64,000 nt of DNA from contig CM043698.1 of assembly GCA_023935145.1 (NCBI GenBank), positions 65,738,501 through 65,802,500 on the forward strand, written 5' to 3'. This stretch comes from Bretschneidera sinensis (lineage: Eukaryota; Streptophyta; Magnoliopsida; Brassicales; Akaniaceae). Of the stretch, positions 38,614-49,208 are shown one piece after another (position 1 is the stretch's first letter; each line of letters opens with the position of its first letter). The notes under the pieces were generated by a model that was not told where the DNA came from, searched no databases, and worked only from the letters and a program-made list of their open reading frames with translations. The translations under genes and the position numbers were made by a program.

Positions 38614-41329
38614 AAATCCATATAATGTAGCAATTTATCATCACCGGGTCTTTTTTAATTGCACGACTTCAATAACAAAAGAGAAAAAAAAAAACCTAAA
38701 AAAGAAATGCAAAAAAAACTTGATACCGTATAGTTGGAACTACCAAAACTGGTCTGTATTACCATTATTGGTCGGTATAGACTGATATCGAAATGCAAGA
38801 CGAAATTGATTTTTTTTCTTTCGATATGTTATATCTCGACCATACTGGCCAGTACGATACAATCGATATTCGTTTTTCTTTTTTAATTTAATCACAAATC
38901 TTTGTTACTCTTTTTTCTTTTTGATAGCAGAATAAATGTTACAACTTTTTGTGACTCTCTTGCATAGGTTATGAAGTTAAAACTATAATACGAAGCATCT
39001 AATCTAATTCAAGTGATCGGGAGAAAGTGTGGGGTTCTAAGTTATAGTACAAAATAAGGTTAAATAGGTATTTTTGTCATTGAGTTTTGACAATTTTAAT
39101 ATTTTGATACTTAAAGTTTGAAAATATGCAATTTCAGAAGTGAGGTTTGACAACGTTAATAATCTTATCACTGTCGTTAATGTTTCCGACCAACACTTAA
39201 CCGAAATATGATATAGAGCTTAATTAGCAGTCCAATTGAGAAAAGAAAAGTTTAATTGTAAATTCAACCATATGTCCTTCATCTATTGACTCTAAAAAAT
39301 ATATATTTAAAAATTAAAAATCTTAGAAAATAAATTCTCATCCTCACATTCTTTTACCAATTCTGAATATCAAAAACAAAAACAAAAATAGTTTTTTAAA
39401 ATCTCTATACTTTTTCTTCTGGAAAAGCAAGAATAGAAAAAAAAAATAGATTCTTTTTTTTAAATCTTTAACCCTAATTTCGAAAAAGCAACAATAGAAA
39501 AAATAAAAAAAGTTATGAAGCCCTCTAACCACTTCTTCACCTTATGATTATGGAAATCCAAAACCAAAAATAAAAAATTTTGATTTGGTTGCACTGCCCA
39601 ACCTCCATGGAGATTGTAAAAGAGTTACACAGCAGAATGTCGGGTACTTATCGATTCGACTAGAAATTTTCTTGTATCTTGGACTCCTCTCCATGTCTTC
39701 TATCTTCAATCTCGCTAGAGGTCGTGTGTATAATCACAGAATCGGAAAATACACTTGTTTTCACCACCCAAGAGCCTTTTGTTATCTCTAAATGAATGAG
39801 ATGAACTTTCTCTCTCTTCTGTCTCTTTCTCTCTCAAGAATTCATCTTTCCAGCAGCCTTTTCTTTCATGTATTTTCCATATATATATTGCTAGGGAGAT
39901 GGTAGTTATGGGTATTTGAAATTAACCAAGAGTTGCATGGTTTCATACATGCCTCTTGGTTCAAATTTAAATGAGTGCCCAACCCGACCCTTATTTCTTA
40001 TATCTCCCAATCACACATGATGGGCTCGACATCACCCAATAGAGAAAGATAGAGATAACCTCAACATCAAATTTCCTTTGGAGAACTTCATACTGGCAAA
40101 TGGGTCGTGCGACCCGCGAGTACACATGCACTTGAGAGCTCAATACTATGCACCTGTAAGGGATACACAGCAGCTTCAACCCTCAATAAACAACAATAAT
40201 TAAATTGGAAAAGTGTCTCGTTGTGCCTCATACTTATTTTATTATATAAGTCTTAGCATACCTAATCCCTCAAAGGTTATGCTAGACTTTACTTTCCTCA
40301 CCATGTATCCACAATTATGTCCAGGCTTCAACAAAAATTAGTCGACTTGTGAATATATGTGGTGGATGTAAACAAAACAGTCTTCCTTTCGCACTTATGT
40401 CTCTTTGTTTCAGACTAACTGTTTTCCTAAACATGCCCCATAAGGCTAATTATTTCATTGCCGTCGGAAACATGCTAAAACAGCAAATATCAGCCTGTCC
40501 CTTTGAGAACATAGTCGAAAGTTACATAGGGCATTAACTAAGGCTTTTAATTTACATAAGCCTCTGGGTCTCACACAGTGAGGACACAAGGATTGATTCA
40601 CTCACTCACTTCCCTTTAAGGTCGTACTAAGCACATGTAGTATGAAATACATGCTATAGTGGTTTACTTTTTCTTGATAAGAGCGTATATCCTTTTAAAT
40701 TGTATACCACTGTACAGATCTTAGCCTAGTCGCAATCTACATCTTTATGCTCTCATGCGCCTAGCTCGAGATCTTTATTAGCTCACTCCTTTGAACGCAT
40801 TAATAAGTACTCGCATCTGGCTTCCATCTAGGTTTCTATGATCGTGGGATGATCATGATTGGTCTAAGTTTTTAAGCTTTGGCTCAAGACCTTATATTGA
40901 CTATAGTCAATGCGACTTTTAATAAGGTATATTGTTTATGAATTCATCACATTCATTATATACTTATCTCATTTTCATTAGAGTTAAAATAGTATACCAA
41001 GTCTCATCTCAGCTCATTATCTCAGTGCCTGAGGCGATCGCTCTTGTGAGAGAGCCGACCTTTTCTTGGTGACATGCGTTCATATGTGTGTGTGTTTATG
41101 CTAGTGTCAACATGTATAATACATCCACATGTCTAAAATACATGGAATGAATAGTAAATTTATTAATATACCAGTACAAAGATTTTTATTTAACCAATAC
41201 ACATACCTATGGTTTTTTAATGTAAGGCTCTAGGGATAAATTTAACTCAGTTATCTAATGCGTAAATATGTACTGTCGGACCACTTTTCTTTGATCCACA
41301 CTGTCTCCAATGTATGTTATTCTTATAAT
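38612..41329. other. AT-rich spacer and unassigned repeat debris
   Basis: No gene supported. Phrases such as ttgtcattgagttttgacaattttaatattttgatactta (around 39075-39115, quoted as the general type) are typical of decayed plant DNA transposons. The part from about 40000 to 41200 may hold the 3' LTR of the decayed Copia whose RT lies just to the right, but I could not fix its ends. Confidence 0.35.
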
Positions 41330-42700
41330 TAATATTTTGGTCCTACCAAGATATTAAGGATCCCACATGTAAGCAATATCAACTTGACTATCAAAGTTGA
41401 CTGTCACTAATTCCAAGACATTAGCGACAACTCCTAGGTTTTTAAAGAACCTCTTAAGCTATACCAATTTCTTCATTGTAGCAGATCATCCTATAATCTC
41501 AGCCGCTATAGCTAGTCATTTGCAATGCTCTTAGGTATATGTGAATCTCTATAGACCATTATCTAATGCTTTTTCCCATTTACGACTAATCATTAGCTCC
41601 AAAACTTAGCAAATATCAGACATAGTGTGCCTCTGGCATACAATAGGTTTTCACTAGTACTGATATAGGAAGATTTTTTATTTATTTTTATTTTTTATGG
41701 AGTTTCAGGTATAATTCAAGGTTTAGGCCTTCGTCTTTAGATATAAGGTGTCTGCGAGATTGCTATTATGTAGACTGAACCATTTAAGAATCTTCTTAGT
41801 GTAAGGCTCTTGTGATAAAGTTAAGAGATTCCGTGAATGATCTCTATAGATCTTCAAATCAAATACATAAACAGCTTATCCCAAATCCTTCATTTTAAAA
41901 ATGAAAGAACAACCATTCTTAAATGGTGACAACCTCCGTTTCTTTCTAGCCGATAAATCATCAACATAGAATGATAAATTTCCAAATTTATCCTCGAACC
42001 TTTTTATATACATACAGTGATTCTCATCGATCATAAAAACTCATAACTTTTCATATTTCAATAAAATCTCAGATATCACTATTTTGATGAATATTTCAGG
42101 CCATATACGAAAACATTGGAGCTAGCATACTTTGCGCTTTTGGCCTTCTAACATAAAAACTATGGGTAGTTTCATGTAAATTTAGTATCCAGTTCTCCAT
42201 TAAGAAATGTAAGCTTAATGTCCATCTAGTGCTTTCATAAGCTAAAAGTCTATCTGGTGCTTTCATAAGCTTAGAAGTCCATCCAGCACTTTAATAAGCT
42301 TAAACTTGTGAAGATAACTAGAATGGGGTAAATAAAGATAAACATCACAAGCTACACCCTCTTGTAGGATATAGTTTTTCACCATTAAAACATACCTTCT
42401 ACCTCTCACTATATTCTTTCACCTATCACTTTTCAGGTGATATTGAGAACTCACTTGTTCTCATTTACTCTACAATAGCTAAGAGTTTGACCAAATCCCA
42501 AACATGGTTAGTTTTCTCTAAACTCCAATATTTTCTCTATTGTTTTTTTAATCCATTTTCTTTTCTAGAGATGATCTCAAAAACTTATCTCTTATGCTCA
42601 CATCAAATACAAGTAACCCTTTTTTTCCAGTTGCTACCATGCAACTATGATTCTAGAGGTAAGCCTCAAACAAACCTCAAATAGAATCACCAATCAATGT
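41330..42700 (-). pseudogene. Decayed Copia reverse transcriptase and RNase H (oldest level of the nest)
   Basis: The minus strand gives, in order from right to left, NHVWDLVKL (about 42500, the start of Copia RT), then MIDENHCMYIKRFEDKFG and LSFYVDDLS (YVDD box, about 41960-42035), then LTLSQEPYTKKIL (about 41840), then an RNase H region resembling LMYAM.CTRPDI (about 41620) and NLGVVANV (about 41430). There are many stops. This is a different Copia lineage from the nested elements. It is cut at 42740 by the older Sirevirus-like element and resumes at about 63234. Confidence 0.75.
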
Positions 42701-42735
42701 ATCTCTCCTACTATATTGATAAGGTTTAGGAATAA

Positions 42736-42740
42736 CCTTG
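42736..42740. repeat. Target-site duplication of the older element, left (ccttg)
   Basis: ccttg here and at 63229-63233 directly flank the two LTRs. Confidence 0.88.
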
Positions 42741-43919
42741 TGTAAACCGAGGTTCAAACCCAAAAGGGGGGTGAATTGGGTTTTAAAAACTTTTTGCTAA
42801 TTAACTTGAAAGTTTTAAAACAATTTAATACACAAAGCACACAATCAAATAATATGTTAGGTTTTAAATTTTTTTTGCTAATTAACTTGAAAGTTTTAAA
42901 ACAATTTAATACACATAGCACACAATCAAATAATATGCTTGAAAATAAAGAAGTTTAAGGAAGAGAATATGCAAACTCTGTTTATAGTGGTTTGACAATA
43001 TCGAAATCTCTTCGACCCTACGTCCACTCTCTTCAAGGAACCTCCTTAAAATAATCCACTAATCGTTAGTCGAGCAACCTCATAGGTGTTGCATAAACCT
43101 TACAAATAGTCTCTTCATCACGAAAGTTACAACAAAGTGTTTAATCCTAAATACTCTTGTATTAAATGTAAAGTAAATGGTAAAGAGACAGTAATGAATG
43201 CATTTACAAATGAATAATATCTCTCTTTCAAGAGCAAGCTTAAAGAATGGCTCACAATGAATTTTTCAAATCTTTTGAGAATTAATGAGCTATATGATGA
43301 ATTAAATGTGCTATCTTCCTTGTTTAAATGCTCATTGAAGTGGGTTTATATAGCCTTGAACTAATATGGCCGTTTGACACTAACTTGGTAGGTTTAGGGC
43401 ATTAAATGCTTAAGTCTCGTGTTTTAAACAGTCATATTTTCGAATTACCAGTTGACTGGGTCAAGTGAAAATGTTCACTTTTAGGCTTAGGAAAAGTACT
43501 AGTCGACTGGGTCATAGGACCAGTCGATTGGGTCCTTATTACCAGTCGATTCATAATTTACTGTCCCTTTTCCCAGTCGACTGGTATATAGACCTAGTCG
43601 ACTGGGTTGCTCTTCAACTTAGTTTTTATGTTTCAAAATAGTTTTTTGACATAGAAACCTTTTGTATTTTAGTTTTGTCAAAGTCTTTTGTAAATTGAGG
43701 CATAAATCAAGCTAAGTAATTGAATTCAGAGATTTACAAAATGATTCAATTACCTTAGTGCCTATTCTAGCTCTTATGTCTTCTTTTGGTGTCTGAACGT
43801 GTTGAGTTATTGCATCTTGTTTCTGAATTGAATGTTTTTACCGTTTAAACACTTAGATGAAATTGTTAGTGTAATTCAAGTAGTGTTTTGTCATTATTAA
43901 AATCAAATATGGGTCAACA
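42741..43919 (-). repeat. 3' LTR of the older element
   Basis: Runs tgtaaaccgagg to gggtcaaca. It is longer (1179 bp) than its partner (1127 bp), largely because of an 81-bp direct duplication at about 42779-42940 (tttttgctaattaacttgaa twice) that the partner lacks. The duplication therefore arose after insertion. The minus-strand TATA (tatataaa) is at 43345-43352. Confidence 0.92.
43448..43605. repeat. Palindrome array in U3 of the older 3' LTR
   Basis: Versions of ccagtcgactgg start at 43448, 43499, 43520, 43542, 43573 and 43594. Spacings are 51, 21, 22, 31 and 21. Only the copy at 43573 is perfect; the others differ mostly by C/T or G/A changes. Confidence 0.9.
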
Positions 43920-44605
43920 ATCTCTCCATTTTTTATGACGACAAAACAAAGGAGAGAGAAAATAGTTTTAAAAACTAAGGGTTTTTTGAAAAATTTGGAC
44001 AGAGTTTCCTTTATTTTTCTGATAAAAACCAACCTGTAAGCATTCAAATGTAGTTGTAATATAGTAATATCAATCCCAATCAAGCAATGCAAGACTATTT
44101 TACACTTGTTAACATGTTCGGAGCAATGCTCCCCCTAAATTTATGCTATCTTAGTTTACAACAGATTTTTCTCTTTTTCTTCCCTATTTTGATAACGGTA
44201 GAAAAGGGGGGTAAATGTGAAAAATAAGCATATTAACCACTATAGACATGAAGATAAGGCATAAAAAACTTGTGTCCAAAAACTAGGCATTAATCGAAGT
44301 AAGGAAGACTTCTCGGGAAGAATCAGAAGTTTTCACATAAGCTTGAATAATTAAAGCATATAGATGAGCAAAAAGAGCTCAAACTAAGTAGCTATGTAGC
44401 TTAAAATTAAAGCTCATACATGAGATAAAGGCTAGATAAGTGAAAAGTTAGTATATATATACAAACATCCATACACTACAAACTTAAGTAAGCTGTCTGA
44501 AAATCGAGTACAATCCAAGCATATGAACGTACACAAGGAAAATGAATGTTCACGCTAAAATATCCATGAAGCTATATATAAATAACAAAAATGATAAAGA
44601 AAAAA

Positions 44606-45976
44606 GACTCAGCGAGCTGAGGAGTTAGACATGTCCTGAAAGAGATCTCAAATCTCTACCAAAGAGCCTTCTGAATGCTCTCGAAGCAACTCAAAGTCAT
44701 CCCTGAGGGTGCTGATGTCATGATGCATGTGATCAATATCATCTCGCACCATCTAGAAGCTCTGGTCGACAGAAGAGCTCAAGCTCTAGAATCCCGACTG
44801 TATGGACAGTTGGAGACTCACAATAGCCTGTAGTATGTCATCGTGACCAGCCTGACTAGCACTAGAGCCACCATATCTAGCATGCTGTGGACTAGGTGCC
44901 CGCTCGTCAGTGTCCATGGTAGTGGGACGAGCTGCATCATTAGACATCTCGTTGTCCTCTTCGCTGTCGTCATCATCATCGATCATGATGTTCTTCCCAG
45001 CCTTGGAACGGACCATGCCATCTCGGATCGTGCACCCCATTTTCTTCAGTGAAGAGACATTAATAATGTCTTTGGGGTTAATATCTTGAGCTTCGGAGGC
45101 AGACAAGGGGACGTGGAAGTGCTGGAGGATCAGGGTGATGAACATCTCGTATGTGAGGCACCCAGAGTCGTGCACTTGGCCATTGATCATATTGGCGAGA
45201 AAGAGTGGGTAAATATTGAAATAGTATCTAGTTTTGAGACATCAAATCAATACTATGTCTATTTTAAACATATAAACCCGACTTCTAAGTCTAGGGTGGA
45301 TGGTCCAACTCACTATGAGGTTGAACAATTTTGAATCAATGGGGCATGTCACTACATTAGTGAAATGTAGTGGGTCGAAAGACATAGTTAGGGTCGCCCC
45401 TAACAATCTGACATGCCTCCTCGTAGTCAAAATTGTCTGGCCATCCATCCAGACTCCACTTGACCCCTCCCACAGGGATTCTCAGTAGATTAACCAAGAG
45501 GTCAGTGTTCACTTCAAATTCTATGCCTATGACCCTGGTCTTAAATCGAAGAACTAATAGGCAGGGTTTGACCAGGTTGGCATAGAATTGATGAATAAGG
45601 CGTGGGTAATATTTTTGGTGTATTTTAACAAGAGAGTTAGGTGTATTGCCTCAAAAGAGAGAAAATGTCAAAGTTTGCATAACGAATAGAATCAAAATTG
45701 ACGAATCTACTCGTCATGATTTTTTTATGGCGAATGATAGAGGTATATCTTCTATTGGTAGCGGGGTTCCAAAAGAATGACTCATCGAGCTCGGTCCTTG
45801 CCTGCTTGCTTGAGGAACCAGTTATCCCCTTTAGTGTTCGGTGCCGAGGACATCTTTGAACAAGGCTTTGTGGGCGCGTGAGGTCCGATAACTGTTGTTT
45901 TTACCCAAATTCTCTCAAACATTTTGGAAAAAATCGTTTGGAGAGAGGCTTTAGGAAATGTTGAGGTTTCAACCAT
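44606..45976 (-). pseudogene. ORF3 remnant of the older element
   Basis: Broken minus-strand copy of the protein encoded intact at 49209-50465. Matching pieces are KTTVIGPHAPTKPC (N-terminus, about 45870-45920), RHKKIMTSR-like, LIVSWTIHPRLRSRVYMFKI (45270-45330), NGQVHDSGCLTYEMFITLIL (45125-45185), SSLKKMGCTIRDGM (about 45010-45050) and DDILQAIVSLQ. The matching order along the whole length shows that ORF3 was already part of the family before the young copy formed. It has stops and frameshifts and cannot make a full protein. Confidence 0.88.
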
Positions 45977-46123
45977 GAAAAGTTGAAAAATATGTGATTT
46001 AAGGGAAGATTAAAGGTTCATGGAGTTGTTTCAAGATATTTTGGTATAAAATCAAAGATTTTTTTAGAGAGAGAGCTTTGGTTTTTCAAAAATGGCATAA
46101 AACCTGTGAAAAAATGAAGCAAC

Positions 46124-46131
46124 TATATATA
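46124..46131 (-). promoter_or_regulatory. TATA box upstream of the ORF3 remnant
   Basis: tatatata, 12 bp from the first palindrome and about 200 bp upstream of the ORF3 start. It has the same position and flank (agaat.gcgat) as the TATA at 50676-50683. Confidence 0.55.
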
Positions 46132-46142
46132 GAATTGCGATG

Positions 46143-46550
46143 CCAGTCGACTGGGTTGGGATACCAGTCGACTGGATAAACTGGCAGTAAAACATCAGTC
46201 GACTAAGTGTACCCTACTTGTCGACTAGGTTGTCTAGGAGAAATTTAAATTTTTGGTTCCAAATATTTTCTTGTGGTACCAGTCAACTGGGTCAGGGTAC
46301 CAATCAACTGAGAAATTGGTTAGTGAGACACCAGTCGACTGTATTGACCCTACTAGTTGACTGTCATCGGAAGAAATTTCAAATTTTTGACTCTAAGTTT
46401 TTCGTGTAATACCAATCGACTTAGTCCTTGTACTAATCGACTGGTGAAATGGACAATGAGTTACCAGTCAACTGGATTGACTCAACTAGTCGACTGGGTA
46501 ACTGGACAGAGAGATACCAGTCGACTGGATCAAGATACTAGTCGACTAGG
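46143..46550. repeat. Seven palindrome pairs upstream of the ORF3 remnant
   Basis: Versions of ccagtcgactgg start at 46143/46164, 46195/46217, 46279/46300, 46331/46353, 46412/46433, 46464/46486 and 46517/46539. Within-pair spacings are 21, 22, 21, 22, 21, 22 and 22. Pair-to-pair steps are 52, 84, 52, 81, 52 and 53. Many copies have lost the central CG or an edge base, yet the spacing is kept. Confidence 0.92.
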
Positions 46551-46689
46551 TCTTTCATAAAACATAAAATTTTGAGCTCCAACTTAGAATTTAGCAAGAA
46601 CTGATTTATCTATTCCATCTTGAGTAAGAGAGATATTAAATGGGACTCACTAGATGTCAAATATGCGCATGATGAAATGTAGTTGCAAT

Positions 46690-47448
46690 CAAACGTACAT
46701 ATTTTCATAATTTGTTAAGCCCATTAATAGTCTAATCTTGCTAAAGTTATCTTCGTTCAAAGGCTTAGTAAGAATGTCAGTAATTTGGTCCTCTGAAGGG
46801 ATAAATTCTAATCTAATATCACCCTTTTAAGTAAGGTCTCTTATGAAGTGATGTCTTATTTCTATGTGTTTGGTTCTCGAATGTTGAATAGGATTTTTAG
46901 TTAAGTTGATAGCACTAGTGTTATCACAATGAATTGGTATATGTTTAAAGCTCATGTCATAGTCTTCTAACTGTTGTTTCATCCATAACACTTGTGCACA
47001 ACAACTTCTGGCTACCACATATTTGGCTTCGACGGTTGATAGCGCAACCAAATTTTGTTTCTTAGAAAACCAAGAGGTTAACATTGCACCTAAAAATTGG
47101 CATATTCTACTAGTGTTTTTTTTATCTAGCCTACAACCCACAAAATTAGCATCCAAATATCCAACAAGGTCAAAAGTTGATTTTCTAGAATACCATAACC
47201 CTAGGTTTTGAGTGCCTTGTAAATATCTTAGGATTCTTTTTACGGCAATTACACATGATTCCTTAGGTTTAGCTTGAAATCTAGCGCATATACATACACC
47301 AAATATTATATCAGGTCTACTTGCAGTTAGATAAAGTAAAACTCTTATCATGCTTCTATAAGTTTTAGTATCTACACACTTACCTTCATCATCTAGGTCA
47401 AGTTTTGTAGAAGTGCTCATAGGAGTGCCAATTTACTTTGAGCTTTTC
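46690..47448 (-). pseudogene. Pol C-terminal part (RNase H) of the older element
   Basis: Copia RNase H with [47 protein letters not shown]. It is broken towards the C-terminus and cut at its N-terminal side by the young element inserted at 47454. The matching N-terminal pol part resumes at 57594. Confidence 0.9.
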
Positions 47449-47453
47449 GTCCC
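47449..47453. repeat. Target-site duplication of the young element, left (gtccc)
   Basis: gtccc here and at 57594-57598 flank the LTRs exactly. Confidence 0.92.
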
Positions 47454-48027
47454 TGTAGCTCGAGGTTTCAACCCAAGAGGGGGGGTGAATTGGGTTTTTA
47501 AAAACTTTTGCGGAATTTATACAAGTTTATAAAAACAGATAAGCAACAAATAATTGATACAAGTAGAAAGCTGTAAATAAAGAGTTTAAGGAAAGAGGAT
47601 GCAAACACAGTTATAGTGGTTCGGCAATATCGGATTCGTTCCGACCCTACGTCCACTCTCTTCAAGGAACTCCTTGAAGTAATCCACTAAGAAAACTTAG
47701 TCGCACAACTTAGCCGGGTGTTGCACAAACCGTACACAAGCAATTTACAGGAATTGCTTAAACCGAAAAATCCCCTTCCTTTCAGAAGTTTCCCCTTCCT
47801 CTCGGAAGTAATCCCTTTACAAAGATGGTGTAAAGTAAAAGGTAGAGAGACAACAAATGAAAGCTTATTACAACAGAAATGTCTCTCTTTCAAAGTAAAG
47901 CTTGAAGAAATGGCTCAATAAGATTATTTCAAAGCTTTTTGTGTTTCAAGAGTATAAAAACTTGATTATATGAGATCAACTCTTTTTGAATATGTGCTGC
48001 TTGTTATTGAATGCTTTGCTGAGAGGG

Positions 48028-48035
48028 TTTATATA
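48028..48035 (-). promoter_or_regulatory. LTR TATA box (3' copy)
   Basis: tatataaa on the minus strand. The same place in all five LTRs of this family in the window has a TATA-like run. Confidence 0.6.
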
Positions 48036-48130
48036 GCAATCAATTAATATGGCCGTTTTGGACTTTAATTTGAAAAAGATTTACTTTAAAACGTTCAGAT
48101 TTGGAGTCCAACGGTCATATTTTTGAACTA

Positions 48131-48342
48131 CCAGTCGACTGGGTCGAGATACCAGTCGACTGGGTTCACTTGAAAAATATACGTTTTCAGACCTTCTGGG
48201 TATCCAGTCGACTGGTATATATCATCCAGTCGACTGGGGACTTTCTGTCCATTGTTCCAGTCGACTGGGTTGATTCATCCAGTCGACTGGGTACCTTCTG
48301 ACCCATATACCAGTCGACTGGTATATGTACCCAGTCGACTGG
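48131..48342. repeat. Eight perfect palindromes ccagtcgactgg in U3 (3' LTR)
   Basis: Starts at 48131, 48152, 48204, 48226, 48257, 48279, 48310 and 48331. These form four pairs with within-pair spacing 21, 22, 22 and 21, and pair-to-pair steps 73, 53 and 53. Each 12-mer is a perfect inverted repeat with a SalI core and a central CG. Confidence 0.97.
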
Positions 48343-48651
48343 GTTGTCTTCCAACCCAGTTTTTCTTCTGTTTTTCATTTAAAAACATTTTAAAATTAAT
48401 GTTTTTAGAAAAACCATTTGTGTTTGAGCCATTAAACAAGCTAATACAATGTATGAGTGAGACTTACATTGGTTCTAAACCTTAAGACCTATACTAGATC
48501 TTCAGTCTTCACTTGATACTTGATTTGGTTCGAGTTTTTGCACTTTGTTCCTTGGTTGAATGTGTTTGATCCTTAATACAACTTAGTTTAAACATGTTAG
48601 TTAAATAACAGTTGTGTTTTGCCATCATTAAAATACGGGCGAGGGTCAACA

Positions 48652-48668
48652 ATCTCCCCCTTTTTGAT
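48652..48668 (-). other. Polypurine tract
   Basis: On the minus strand a purine run aaaaagggggagat abuts the 3' LTR, the usual plus-strand DNA primer of LTR elements. Confidence 0.85.
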
Positions 48669-49208
48669 GATGACAAAACTAATAATGTAAAAACAGTTTT
48701 AAAAACTAAGTGTTAAGATTTTACAAAAATTTGGACAGAGTCTCCTCTGTTTTTCGAGTAAAACCACCCTGTAAACAAGCAAACACAGTTTATATTTCTT
48801 TCAACCAATCCAAAATTAAACTCAACCAATCAATAAACATTTTTACACAGATATGGAGCAATGCTCCCCCTAAATCTATGCATTGGTTGCGTTTTTACTT
48901 AGATTTTCTCGTTACTTAGATTTTCTCGTTTTTCTCATTTTTCTCCCCCGTTTTGACAACAGCAACCAAAGGGGGCAGAACAATTAACAAATAAGCTATG
49001 AGACAAACAGATATTTAATAACAGTTCTAACATATCACAAATAGCTTAAATAAATGCAAGAAATATGGCTTATAGTATTACATCATCATAGAAAAAGTCA
49101 ATACAAGTAGAGTCTTATAGAGCCATAACTAAGAAAAACAAACATGAGATGTCCGTGCTAAGTGACAAATACTGGAAAAGTGCTAAGAACTGATTAAATG
49201 AATGAGAC
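48669..49208. other. Non-coding stretch between ORF3 and the polypurine tract
   Basis: Internal 3' untranslated part of the young element. Another purine-rich run (minus strand, at about 48940-48976, ...ccctttggttgc... on plus) may be a secondary polypurine tract. No frame is supported. Confidence 0.5.

Larger units (their letters stand above)
47454..48651 (-). repeat. 3' LTR of the young element (1198 bp)
   Basis: Starts tgtagctcgagg and ends gggtcaaca (TG...CA). Appears identical to 56396-57593. It contains a minus-strand TATA (tatataaa, 48028-48035) with eight palindromes 96-307 bp upstream of it. Confidence 0.96.

Noticed and set aside
38700..38880. Region with ggtcggtat / ctggccagtacgata phrases as a transposon end
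   Set aside because: It resembles terminal regions of some plant DNA transposons, but I could not find matching ends or a target duplication.
48101..48485. Small open frames with repeated VDW/STG/SRL peptides in the LTRs
   Set aside because: They are translations of the palindromic DNA array. Both strands and all frames are open there because of the repeat, with no start context or conservation as protein.
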